DNA from: Bryobacterales bacterium
GTDB lineage: Bacteria > Acidobacteriota > Terriglobia > Bryobacterales > Bryobacteraceae
Direction of reading: 5' to 3'
DNA length: 55,492 nt
NCBI GenBank assembly: GCA_003166475.1
Contig: PMVV01000053.1
Location: 1 to 55,492 of the forward strand
Both the position numbers and the translations under genes were made by a program. How positions within the stretch are numbered: the first letter of the stretch is position 1; each line of letters starts with the position of its first letter. Below the pieces are notes generated by a model. That model did no database searches. It was given only the letters and a program-made list of their open reading frames with translations, and had not been told where the DNA came from. This document shows positions 24,600 through 32,428 of the stretch, piece by piece.

Positions 24600-25033
24600 C
24601 TCTTATAGAGCCAGAAGGCGATGGAAGCCTTCCACGAACGGCAAAAAAATTGCTCGGAGGATGCAACGACGAGGCATAGAAATGCACAATGTTTATTGCT
24701 TTGCCGGCCAGTCCGCACCCTGCCCGGGTTACTTTGCCAACGATGCCCTGCCCTGCGTATGCAGTAGCAAGGAAAGCCTGCTGTTCGCGCTGAGCCAGGT
24801 TGCCATGCCGCTCATGCCAATCAAAGATGTGCCTCCGGTGGTGCACATGTTGCCGTTGAGCGCCTGACGGCGGATCGCGCCCCGGACGCTTGCAGTCTGG
24901 GGCAAAACGCCCATCCACACCCATTCCTCGCTTGAACCGTCAGGTAGGCGAGCGCCGCATTCCCTCCAAATCGATATCCGGATCGTCCCCGCGGGCGTCC
25001 GTCCGCCACTCACCGATCCGCGCGGAGTATCAT

Positions 25034-26797
25034 GTGGTCGTGTACTGCCAGACGATCGTTCCACTTCTCTTTCTCGGCGCGGCTGCCCTGCGCGCGCAAC
25101 CCGCCGACCTGATCCTCAGCCACGGCAAGATCGTCACGGCAGACCCGCAATTCCGGATTGCCGATTCCATCGCGATCCGCGGCGACCGCATCCTGGCTGT
25201 GGGCGACCGCTCCGCAGTCGCACACGTGGCCGGTCCCGGTACCCGCCAAGTCGATCTGCAAGGTAAGACAGTGCTGCCGGGCCTGATCGACTCCCACGTG
25301 CATGCGGCCCAGGCGGCCATGTACGAGTTCGACCATCCGGTTCCCGACATGGAAAACATTGCCGGCGTGTTGGGCTACATCCAGGCGCGCGCCGCGGTAG
25401 CAAAGGCGGGCGACTGGATCGTTCTCACGCAGGTCTTCATCACCCGCCTGCGCGAGCAGCGTTTTCCCACACGCGCGGAACTGGACGCCGCCGCGCCGCA
25501 CAATCCGGTCTATTTCGGCACGGGTCCCGATGCCGCCGTGAATTCCCTCGCGCTGCAACTGAGCGGCATCGACGGCGACTTCCGCATCGCGGACGGCATG
25601 CCGGGCCGCATCGAACGCGACGCCGCCGGTGAGCCGACCGGCATCCTGCGCAATTGCAGCCGCTTGGTGAAGATCCACTCCGGCGATAGAATCCCCACCG
25701 GCGACGACCGCCGCGCGCGTCTCAAGATGCTGCTGGCCGACTACAACTCGGTGGGACTGACCAGCTTCTCGGAAGGAGACTTGGGCGATGCCGATTTGGA
25801 AACCTACCGGCGGCTCAAAGACGATGGGCAGCTCACCTGCCGCGTTTTCGTGGCCTACGACGTGGACGCCCAACTGCCGCTCGATCAAATCACTGTACGC
25901 ATCCTGGCGGCGGCCGCCGACCCGTTGCACCGCTACAACAATATGCTCTGGCTGCGCGGCATCAAGACCTTCCTTGATGGCGGCATGTTGACCGGCAGCG
26001 CCTTCATGCTGCAGCCGTGGGGCGTAAGCAAGGTCTATTCGATCGACGATCCCACTTATCGCGGCATGCGCTACATCGAGCCGGACAAGCTCGTCCGGAT
26101 CGCACGCGTCGCGCTGCAGAACGATTTGCAGTTCACCGCGCACTCTGTGGGCGATGGCGCGGTTCAAACATTAGTGGACGCGTACGCGGAGATCGACCGC
26201 ACGTTTCCGGTCCGCGCCGCGCGCCCATCGATCACGCATGCGAACTTCATGAGCGAGGAAATCATCCGCAAGATGCGGGAACTCGGCATCGTCGCCAACA
26301 TGCAGCCGGACTGGCTGTGGCTGGACGGCGCCACGCTCCGCAAGCAGTTCGGCGACGCGCGCCTCGCGTATTTTCAGCCGTACAAGACGCTATTCGCGAG
26401 CGGAGTCGTGGTGGGCGGCGGCTCCGACCACATGCAGAAAATCGGCAGCCTGCGCTCCATCAATCCTTACAACCCGTTCCTGGGGATGTGGATCGCGCTC
26501 ACGCGCCAGCCGCGCTGGGCGGACCAGCCGCTACATCCGGAGCAGCGCATCTCGCGCGAGCAGGCCATTCGCCTGTACACCATCAACAACGCTTGGCTCA
26601 CGTTCGAGGAGAAGGAAAAAGGCTCGCTCGAACCAGGCAAGCTGGCCGACCTGATCCTGCTCGACCGGGACATCCTCACGTGCCCGTTGGACGAAGTACG
26701 CAAGATCCAGGTGGAACAGACGTACCTGGGCGGCAAGCCGATCTACCAGCGCAAAGCAAAAACGGAACCACAGATGGACACAGATAAACACAGATAA
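25034..26797 (+). CDS. exported amidohydrolase, YtcJ-like (amidohydrolase 3)
   Basis: 587 residues from a GTG at 25034 with GGAG six bases upstream, beginning a signal peptide (VVVYCQTIVPLLFLGAAALRAQ). Metal-dependent hydrolase motifs: GLIDSHVH (first metal His pair), the carboxylated-lysine region of the barrel (LRGIKTFLDGGM), THANF, and GGGSDHM near the end, with the small beta domain completed by LEPGKLADLILLDRD. The substrate is unknown; relatives hydrolyse formamides and cyclic amides. The last ~11 residues (TEPQMDTDKHR) are encoded by one arm of an inverted repeat and look non-native. It converges on the LytS-type kinase gene. Confidence 0.9.
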   Translation: MVVYCQTIVPLLFLGAAALRAQPADLILSHGKIVTADPQFRIADSIAIRGDRILAVGDRSAVAHVAGPGTRQVDLQGKTVLPGLIDSHVHAAQAAMYEFDHPVPDMENIAGVLGYIQARAAVAKAGDWIVLTQVFITRLREQRFPTRAELDAAAPHNPVYFGTGPDAAVNSLALQLSGIDGDFRIADGMPGRIERDAAGEPTGILRNCSRLVKIHSGDRIPTGDDRRARLKMLLADYNSVGLTSFSEGDLGDADLETYRRLKDDGQLTCRVFVAYDVDAQLPLDQITVRILAAAADPLHRYNNMLWLRGIKTFLDGGMLTGSAFMLQPWGVSKVYSIDDPTYRGMRYIEPDKLVRIARVALQNDLQFTAHSVGDGAVQTLVDAYAEIDRTFPVRAARPSITHANFMSEEIIRKMRELGIVANMQPDWLWLDGATLRKQFGDARLAYFQPYKTLFASGVVVGGGSDHMQKIGSLRSINPYNPFLGMWIALTRQPRWADQPLHPEQRISREQAIRLYTINNAWLTFEEKEKGSLEPGKLADLILLDRDILTCPLDEVRKIQVEQTYLGGKPIYQRKAKTEPQMDTDKHR

Positions 26798-26859
26798 GAA
26801 CCGCGGACTGGTCTGGTTTTGTCTTTATCTGTGTCTATCGGTGTCCATCTGTGGTTCCG
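26763..26859. repeat. 35-bp inverted repeat between convergent genes
   Basis: The left arm (26763-26797) and right arm (26825-26859) are reverse complements with two mismatches, made of CACAGATGGACACAG and AAACACAGATAA units around a 27-base loop. The left arm encodes the end and stop of the amidohydrolase; the right arm ends three bases before the stop codon of the kinase gene. It could act as a bidirectional terminator, although no T-run is present. Repeats of this kind are, to my knowledge, scattered in many environmental genomes. Confidence 0.9.
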
Positions 26860-26861
26860 TG

Positions 26862-28187
26862 TTAGGAAGCCGCCACCAGGCTGGTCTGCAATTCCGGCAT
26901 CTCGATCTCGATGCGGGTGCCTTGTCCGGGCTGGCTGTCGATGATCATCTTGTGGTCGTTGCCGAACAGCACGTTCAGCCGCTCGCTCACGTTGCTCACG
27001 CCGATGCCCTGTTCGCGCAGGGTCGCCAGCTTGGATTCGGGGATGCCGACGCCATCGTCCTCCACCCACAACAACAGCCGCGATTCCGCCCGCCGGCTGC
27101 GCAGCCGGATGGTGCCGCCTTCGACTTTGCTGCTCAACCCGTGCTTCACGCAATTCTCGATGAGCGGCTGCAGCAGCATGCTCGGCACCAGCATGTCCAA
27201 CGTGTCGGCGGCTACGTCCTTTTCAAAACGCAGCTTGTCGCCGAAGCGCACCACTTCGATGGCCAGGTAATCGTCGATGAAGCTGATTTCCTCGCGCAAG
27301 GCGCTGAAATTATCGTGCTTGCGCAGCAGCCGCCGCAGGATGTTCGACAGCTTCAGCACCATGACGCGCGCCTGGTTGGGATCGGTGCGGATCAGCGAAG
27401 AGACCGAGTTCAAGGTATTGAAGAGGAAGTGGGGATTGATCTGGCTGGTGAGCGCTTCCAGGCGGGCTTGAATCAAGAGCCGCTTCTGCTCCTCGAGCTT
27501 GCCTTCATTGCGGGTGTTGTTCCAGATCTTGATGGGCAGCGTGACGGAGAACAGCGTGGTGGCATAGATCGCCGCGTACATCAGGAGATTGGGCTGCTCC
27601 GGGTGCAGATAGAAGATGCGGCCGTTCGGGCCGAAAGCCTGACCGAGCGCCTGGCGCAGGAACTCGGCGAACAGGATCACGACGAAGAAGAGCAGGTTGA
27701 AAGCGTTGCGGCGATCGAAGCGGCGCTGCTTGATGAAGCGCCACAGGTTCAGGTCGAAGAACGGGCTGAAGCGCCAGATGTCCTCCGGATCGACGGCGCA
27801 ATCGCGCAACAGGCCGCCCAACACGCCCAGCCCGGCCAGCAGCGGCATGGTCAGGTACTCGCGGTTAATCATGGCCGGAATGGAAATCAGAATTCCCGAC
27901 GCGAGCCCCGTCACGTAGCCGCCCAGCAGGCCCGCCAGCAGGCTGCCCTCCAGGCCGAGGTCGACGGCCTGGTAGCTGCCGGACTGGTAAGCGGCGCTCA
28001 CTACGCGCGTGGCGACGCTCGCGCCGAACACGACGGAGAACCACAGCGACAGCTTCATGCGCTGGGCCATGGTGCGGTTTTCGCGCATCAGCATGCGCTT
28101 GACGGCGCTCCAGCGAACCAGGATGCTGGCCAGCGAGGCCATCACGCCCAGCTTCACCAGCAGCGTGACCAGGGAGGAATCCGCCAT
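26862..28187 (-). CDS. LytS-family sensor histidine kinase (orphan)
   Basis: 441 residues. Six or so membrane segments (~5-25, 45-65, 80-107, 113-130, 160-182, 200-222) resemble the 5TM-LYT sensor region. A His_kinase domain follows with the phospho-acceptor in SQINPHFLFNTLNS (His253) and an HATPase domain with PLIENCVKHGL (N box), VEDDGVGI (G1) and GIGVSNVSERL (G2). Family members sense cell-envelope or small-molecule signals and phosphorylate LytR-type regulators. No response-regulator gene lies nearby, so it is an orphan here. It diverges from ribA across 53 bases. Confidence 0.93.
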   Translation of the reverse strand: MADSSLVTLLVKLGVMASLASILVRWSAVKRMLMRENRTMAQRMKLSLWFSVVFGASVATRVVSAAYQSGSYQAVDLGLEGSLLAGLLGGYVTGLASGILISIPAMINREYLTMPLLAGLGVLGGLLRDCAVDPEDIWRFSPFFDLNLWRFIKQRRFDRRNAFNLLFFVVILFAEFLRQALGQAFGPNGRIFYLHPEQPNLLMYAAIYATTLFSVTLPIKIWNNTRNEGKLEEQKRLLIQARLEALTSQINPHFLFNTLNSVSSLIRTDPNQARVMVLKLSNILRRLLRKHDNFSALREEISFIDDYLAIEVVRFGDKLRFEKDVAADTLDMLVPSMLLQPLIENCVKHGLSSKVEGGTIRLRSRRAESRLLLWVEDDGVGIPESKLATLREQGIGVSNVSERLNVLFGNDHKMIIDSQPGQGTRIEIEMPELQTSLVAAS

Positions 28188-28202
28188 GTGAGCTCGCAGA
28201 TC

Positions 28203-28210
28203 ATTATAAT
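28203..28210. promoter_or_regulatory. overlapping -10 boxes of the divergent kinase and ribA promoters
   Basis: ATTATAAT (28203-28210) holds TATAAT on the plus strand (28205-28210) and TATAAT on the minus strand (28208-28203). Neither direction has a good -35 at 17 bases. Transcription toward ribA and toward the kinase may compete for this site. Confidence 0.45.
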
Positions 28211-28240
28211 AAAAGCATCGGGACAGCCGGCAGAAATCTC

Positions 28241-28861
28241 ATGCACACTCCTTCCGCGCTCCGGCTGCACAAGGCTGCCGAAGCGGACTTCCCAACCCGG
28301 TTTGGACACTTTCGAATCTACGGATTTGAAGGCCGGCTCGACGACCGCGTGGAGGAAGCCGTGGTCCTGGAGATGGGCGATGTGGCGCACGGGCCGGTAG
28401 CGCCACTGGTGCGCATCCACTCGCAATGCCTGACGGGCGACGTGTTCCACAGCCTGCGCTGCGATTGCCGCGCGCAGCTTGAGTTGGCGCTGCACATGAT
28501 CGCCGAAGAAGGGCGCGGGCTGCTGATCTACGAGCATCAGGAGGGACGCGGCATAGGCCTGCTGAACAAGCTGCGCGCCTACGAATTGCAGGATGAAGGC
28601 GCCGACACCGTGGAAGCCAACGAGCGCCTGGGCTTCGAGTCCGATCTGCGCAATTACGAACTGCCGGGCGAGATTCTGCGGTATTTCGGATTGCAGAGTG
28701 TGCGGCTGCTGTCGAACAATCCGGAGAAGGTGGCCGCCGTGGAAGCCGCGGGCGTGCGGGTGGAAGAGCGCGTGCCGTGCATCGTGCCGGCCATGGATTC
28801 GACGGAAGCGTATTTGCGGACTAAGAAAGAGAAGATGGGGCACTTGCTGGAAGGGTTTTAG
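28241..28861 (+). CDS. ribA: GTP cyclohydrolase II
   Basis: First step of riboflavin synthesis: GTP to 2,5-diamino-6-ribosylamino-pyrimidinone 5'-phosphate plus formate. 206 residues, a stand-alone RibA not fused to RibB. Zinc cysteines in CLTGDVFHSLRCDC, the catalytic segment HQEGRGIGLLNKLRAYELQD, and the GTP-recognition end RLLSNNPEKV. A short N-terminal extension (~20 residues) precedes the usual start. No other rib genes are in the window. Confidence 0.95.
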   Translation: MHTPSALRLHKAAEADFPTRFGHFRIYGFEGRLDDRVEEAVVLEMGDVAHGPVAPLVRIHSQCLTGDVFHSLRCDCRAQLELALHMIAEEGRGLLIYEHQEGRGIGLLNKLRAYELQDEGADTVEANERLGFESDLRNYELPGEILRYFGLQSVRLLSNNPEKVAAVEAAGVRVEERVPCIVPAMDSTEAYLRTKKEKMGHLLEGF

Positions 28862-28982
28862 CTTAGCTTGTTTTTCTTATGGAGTAGCTGGGGGAAACAC
28901 ACGCTAATGCGATTTGCGGATCGTGTTATCTATCGCATCGCTAACAAACGACTGGCATGGGTTTAGTTCTGATAGTTCTGAT

Positions 28983-29309
28983 ATGCGAGCCGGGGCGAAG
29001 GTGAATGGGAAGAACCAACACGGGCAAACGGCGCTCATGGTGCCGGCTTCCTGTGGGTATTACCAGATCGTTCAGACCCTCACTTGAAGCGGGCGCAGAC
29101 GTGAACGCTAAAGACAAGGAAGGGAAAACGGCGCTCATGCATGCCGCTGGGGGTCAGGCTGACCGAGAACTAATCACACTGCTGCTGGACTCCGGCGCAG
29201 ACGTAAGCGCTAAATACAACGAAGGGGAGACGGCGCTCAGGGCTACACTTTTTCCACGGACGCCGCCGGCAAAGTCATAATTCTGAAGGCCGCTGGAGCA
29301 AAGGAGTAA
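28983..29309 (+). pseudogene. ankyrin-repeat protein, frameshifted
   Basis: Three frames join into consecutive ankyrin repeats. 28983-29085 gives AGAKVNGKNQHGQTALMVPA and YYQIVQTL, then a stop. A second frame continues EAGADVNAKDKEGKTALMHA, LITLLLDSGADVSAKYNEGE and TALR. A third, from about 29247, ends GKVIILKAAGAKE at 29307-29309. Two frameshifts are therefore present (near 29085 and 29247). The remnant is also short for the family and has no signal peptide at its visible start. Confidence 0.7.
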
Positions 29310-29403
29310 CCACCGGCCGGCAAGCGTCCGGTAGACGCTCGCCCGGCTGCTGCACGGCATCGGCCGTGACGGCGATCTCGATTACCCGGTCATGGAATTC
29401 GTC

Positions 29404-29868
29404 TCAGACCTGCTCCAGCGTCCGCTGCTTGTGCGAGCCGGGGTGCGACGATCCGGACAGCGCCGAATGCGCAACCTTGCGGCGCGGCCCCACGGACTCC
29501 GGCCGCTTGGCCCGCAGTATGATCGCCTCCTCTATTTGCATACCGAACAAATCGGTGCTCTGAATCCGGCGTTCTCCATCCTCAACGGGGACATTCGTTA
29601 GGAAGAACCTGACTGTGGGGTCCTCATCGGCGAGTGCGACAACCCTGGAGAATTGTATAAGGGCCTTTCTGCCCATCGACTTTGTAAGCAGGTCCACGAC
29701 CTCTTGAGTCGCCGCTAGCGTGCTGTTCTTGAACCAGGGAGCCGACACTACTAAGTCCCACATACCGCCTACCGCATCTGCCCGGCGCAAGAGCGCGAAC
29801 AGGGTAAAATCACCCTTTTGGGCCGCCATCTCATGCATCGCTTTATGTATCCGGCCTGTGTCGATCAT
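29404..29868 (-). CDS. conserved small protein downstream of a HEPN gene, unknown function
   Basis: 154 residues from the ATG at 29868, with a clear GGAGG five bases upstream; the longer open frame upstream belongs to the HEPN gene in another frame. No known domain was recognised. The first ~125 residues look like a folded alpha/beta domain (DFTLFALLRRADAVGGMWDLVVSAPW, then RKALIQFSRVVALADEDPTVRFFLTNV). The last ~30 residues are polar and may be an extension past the usual end. The ATG overlaps the stop of the HEPN frame (ATGA), so the two form an operon. An intact partner next to a broken HEPN gene would fit an antitoxin or an immunity-like role, which is inference. Confidence 0.65.
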   Translation of the reverse strand: MIDTGRIHKAMHEMAAQKGDFTLFALLRRADAVGGMWDLVVSAPWFKNSTLAATQEVVDLLTKSMGRKALIQFSRVVALADEDPTVRFFLTNVPVEDGERRIQSTDLFGMQIEEAIILRAKRPESVGPRRKVAHSALSGSSHPGSHKQRTLEQV

Positions 29869-30257
29869 AGAACCTCCAAGAGTCTCTGTACGCACGCAAT
29901 CATGTCTGCCGTCTCTTGTGCCGAGGACAATCCGACCGGCAGATAGCGCCGCTCTGGGGTCTAGCGAAGCACGACCGACCACTCGGCCGGGTGCTTCGCC
30001 TTGACTCGGGACTCGACTCCCGAAAACCTCAGAAGGAGATCCAGGTCGTGCGTTCTTATCGACTGCATACCTTTGGTCTCCGATCCGCTCTCTGGAAACC
30101 CCGCCCACCTGAGGGTGCGGCAGATGCGCGCCTTAAGCGCAACTTCGACCGCGTACCCGCAAAGATAAAATGCCCCGTCGAAACGTTTCGCCCGCAGGAG
30201 CGCTTGCGCGTCTCGAAGACGTGCGCGAGCGATTGCCTGCAGGTCCCTTGTTGGAAT
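29865..30257 (-). pseudogene. HEPN-domain protein, interrupted
   Basis: A minus-strand frame spells a HEPN-domain protein. In order: RDLQAIARARLRDAQALLRA, YLCGYAVEVALKARI, THDLDLLLRF, a stop codon TAG at 29963-29961, then TPERRYLPVGLSSAQETADM. At the TAG position relatives would be expected to have Trp, so a TGG-to-TAG nonsense change is likely. No ATG, GTG or TTG precedes the first conserved residues; only an ATT (30257) is available. HEPN domains are often RNases in toxin-antitoxin or defence pairs. The usual catalytic R-x4-6-H motif is not clear. Stop overlaps the partner's ATG. Confidence 0.7.
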
Positions 30258-30295
30258 CCTGTGGCGCTGACTGCCGCAGCCGGAATCTAATCAGA

Positions 30296-30324
30296 ATTAC
30301 AGCACATTCTCAGGGAGTGCACAA
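30296..30324 (-). promoter_or_regulatory. promoter of the HEPN/partner pair
   Basis: Minus strand: -35 TTGTGC (30324-30319), exactly 17 bases, -10 TGTAAT (30301-30296). Predicted start near 30289, about 30 bases before the first HEPN codons. The promoter looks intact even though the HEPN frame is broken. Confidence 0.5.
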
Positions 30325-30358
30325 CTGCATTTTCAGCGGAGCCTGAGCGTGCGCGCTA

Positions 30359-31780
30359 CTACTCCATCTCGAACGCCACGTACATCAACTGTCCGTCGCG
30401 TTCTACCTGCAGCACCACCGCGTCGCCGGTCTTCATCTGACCCAGCGCGGTGGTCAGCGACGCCACGGTCGAGGTCGGCTCGTTGTTGATGGCGTAGATC
30501 ACATCTCCCGGACGCAGATCCACTTCCAGACCTTCCGAGCCCGCCGCCCGCGCCGCCACTACGACGCCGTATTGTTTGCGCAAGTCCGGCAGCATGGGCG
30601 CCAGTTTCCGGTCGATCTCGACTCCCAGAATGCCCAGCTTCGGAATCAGGTTCTTCTCCGGATTTACCAAGTCTGCGAAGCGCTGCGGATCGTCGTCCTG
30701 CGCCGTAACCGGCACATCCATCGTCAGCCGGTCGGCGCCGCGCAGGACCTCCAGGTTCACTTTGTCGCCCACCGGAAAGCGCCACAAATTCACCTCAAGC
30801 TGACGCGCGTTCTCCATGGGCTTGTTGTCCAGGCTGAGCACAATATCACCCGGCTTCAGGCCGGATTTGTCGGCGGATCCGTCCGGCGTCACATCGGCCA
30901 CGAGCACGCCCCAATCCTGGGACAATCCCAGGCCGGCGGCCAGCAACGGCGTAACGGTCTCCACGCTGGCGCCGATCTGGCCGCGATGTACGTGGCCCTC
31001 CTTGCGAATCTGGGTGTACACGTTGAGCAACGTGTCGCTGGGAATCGCGAAGCCGATCCCTTCGCTGCCGCCCGATTGCGAGAGGATCATGGTGTTGAGC
31101 CCCACCACCCGCCCCGACATATCCACCAGCGGGCCGCCGCTATTGCCCGGATTGATGGACGCATCGGTTTGGATGTAAATCATGAGACTGTCCTGTTTGA
31201 TCTGGCGCGCGACCGCGCTGATCACGCCCAGACTGGCTGAATTCTGCAAGCCCAGCGGGCTCCCGAACGCCATCACCAGTTGGCCCTGCCGCAACTCGCG
31301 CGAGTTACCCAAGGTCAAGTGCGGCAAGTCCGCCGCTTCGATCTTCAGCACCGCGACATCTGTCTCGCGATCGAGGCCCACGATACTGGCGTCCAGAACC
31401 GTTCCGGGCGGCTTCATGATCGAGTTGCTTTTTCGCGCGGTGCGCTCGGAGACGGGCAACTGCACGCGAATGCGGCGCGCGCCCTGGATCACGTGCGCGT
31501 TGGTCACGATGTAGCCGTCCGCCGTGAGGATGACGCCCGAGCCGGTGGCGCGCTGGCGGGTGAGCAGGCTGGCGTTGCCCGCGTCGGAGTCTTCGCTGAG
31601 GCCGTACCCGCTAGTCACGATCTTGACCACCGAGCGGTTCACCCGCTGGGCCAGCGCTTCCAGCGAAGCGCTGAGATTCTCGACCGCTTCCAGCTTGCGC
31701 TCCTGCGCGAACCCGGCTTCGACCGACGTCGCCGACACCGCCAGCAGCAGGAACCGTACTAACGCCGCCCGGTAACCCAT
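30359..31780 (-). CDS. HtrA/DegP-family periplasmic serine protease with two PDZ domains
   Basis: 473 residues with a signal peptide (cleavage near VEAGFAQ). Trypsin-like domain with an intact triad: His96 in VTNAHVI, Asp141 in DRETDVAVLKI and Ser214 in NPGNSGGPLVD. Two C-terminal PDZ domains follow (~265-350 with LKPGDIVLSLDNKP, and ~385-470 with LRPGDVIYAINNEP). Role: quality control of misfolded envelope proteins. It is preceded by the Dps gene only 9 bases upstream on the same strand, suggesting a stress-related unit. Confidence 0.94.
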   Translation of the reverse strand: MGYRAALVRFLLLAVSATSVEAGFAQERKLEAVENLSASLEALAQRVNRSVVKIVTSGYGLSEDSDAGNASLLTRQRATGSGVILTADGYIVTNAHVIQGARRIRVQLPVSERTARKSNSIMKPPGTVLDASIVGLDRETDVAVLKIEAADLPHLTLGNSRELRQGQLVMAFGSPLGLQNSASLGVISAVARQIKQDSLMIYIQTDASINPGNSGGPLVDMSGRVVGLNTMILSQSGGSEGIGFAIPSDTLLNVYTQIRKEGHVHRGQIGASVETVTPLLAAGLGLSQDWGVLVADVTPDGSADKSGLKPGDIVLSLDNKPMENARQLEVNLWRFPVGDKVNLEVLRGADRLTMDVPVTAQDDDPQRFADLVNPEKNLIPKLGILGVEIDRKLAPMLPDLRKQYGVVVAARAAGSEGLEVDLRPGDVIYAINNEPTSTVASLTTALGQMKTGDAVVLQVERDGQLMYVAFEME

Positions 31781-31789
31781 GTGTTCGGA

Positions 31790-32314
31790 TTACTTCCCTG
31801 CCCGCCCTGTTTCGAAGAGGAACCAGATACGCCGCTCCGTCTGGTCGATCCAATTCTCCAGCAGGCTGGTGGTAGCTACGTCGTTCTCTTCGCCGCACAG
31901 ATCGTGAACTTCCCGCATGCTGGAAAGCAGCGCCCGGTTGTCTTCGCGCAATTCGGCGAGCATATCGAGCGGATCGACATAATCCGCGTCATTATCGCTG
32001 AGGCGTTGCAGGCGGGCAACGTGCCCGATCGATCGAATGGTGGTGCCGCCGATCTTGCGCGCGCGCTCGGCGATGTCGTCGGTCATCGCAAAAATCTGGC
32101 CGGCGTGCTCATCGAGCAAGAGGTGGTAGTCGCGAAAGTGGGGTCCGCTGACGTGCCAATGAAAGTTCTTGGTCTTAATATAAAGAGCAAATACATCGGC
32201 CAGCAATGCGTTGAGAGCGCCGGTGATGTTTTTAACGGATTCGGCGCCGAGTTCACTGGGTGTCGCCAAGGCGACCCGACGTCGCGTTCCAAGTTCGTCT
32301 TCAGTAGTTGACAT
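31790..32314 (-). CDS. dps: Dps-family ferritin-like DNA-protection protein
   Basis: 174 residues. The ferritin-like four-helix fold has the inter-subunit ferroxidase ligands of Dps: KTKNFHWHVSGPHF (His pair) and DEHAGQIFAMTDDIAERAR (Asp/Glu). The C-terminal part (LLENWIDQTERRIWFLFE) is the family's last helix. A basic/polar N-terminal tail (EDELGTRRRVA) could bind DNA. Role: iron storage with hydrogen-peroxide detoxification and DNA protection. A GAGGAG ribosome-binding site lies just upstream of the ATG at 32314. Confidence 0.93.
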   Translation of the reverse strand: MSTTEDELGTRRRVALATPSELGAESVKNITGALNALLADVFALYIKTKNFHWHVSGPHFRDYHLLLDEHAGQIFAMTDDIAERARKIGGTTIRSIGHVARLQRLSDNDADYVDPLDMLAELREDNRALLSSMREVHDLCGEENDVATTSLLENWIDQTERRIWFLFETGRAGK

Positions 32315-32428
32315 TTTAGATCTCCTCTCTTATCTTAGGTCTCCCCGACCACGATCATACTGCGACATCCGCGCCTCGCGCCCAAGATTCCGCCGGGCAG
32401 TGGACGGGAACGTACAAACACCGAGCTG

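Larger units (their letters stand above)
24245..25033. other. 789-base stretch without a confident gene
   Basis: Several short open frames exist on both strands but none shows a recognisable domain, and composition is less GC-rich than around it. It contains a hairpin (24377-24418) and a good sigma-70-type promoter (24571-24599), both listed separately. It could be decayed coding DNA or hold a small RNA or short ORF. Confidence 0.5.

Noticed and set aside
24259-24924. 221-codon minus-strand frame in the gene-poor region
   Set aside because: No recognisable domain, no convincing ribosome-binding site and low-complexity basic composition. Kept only as part of the region description.
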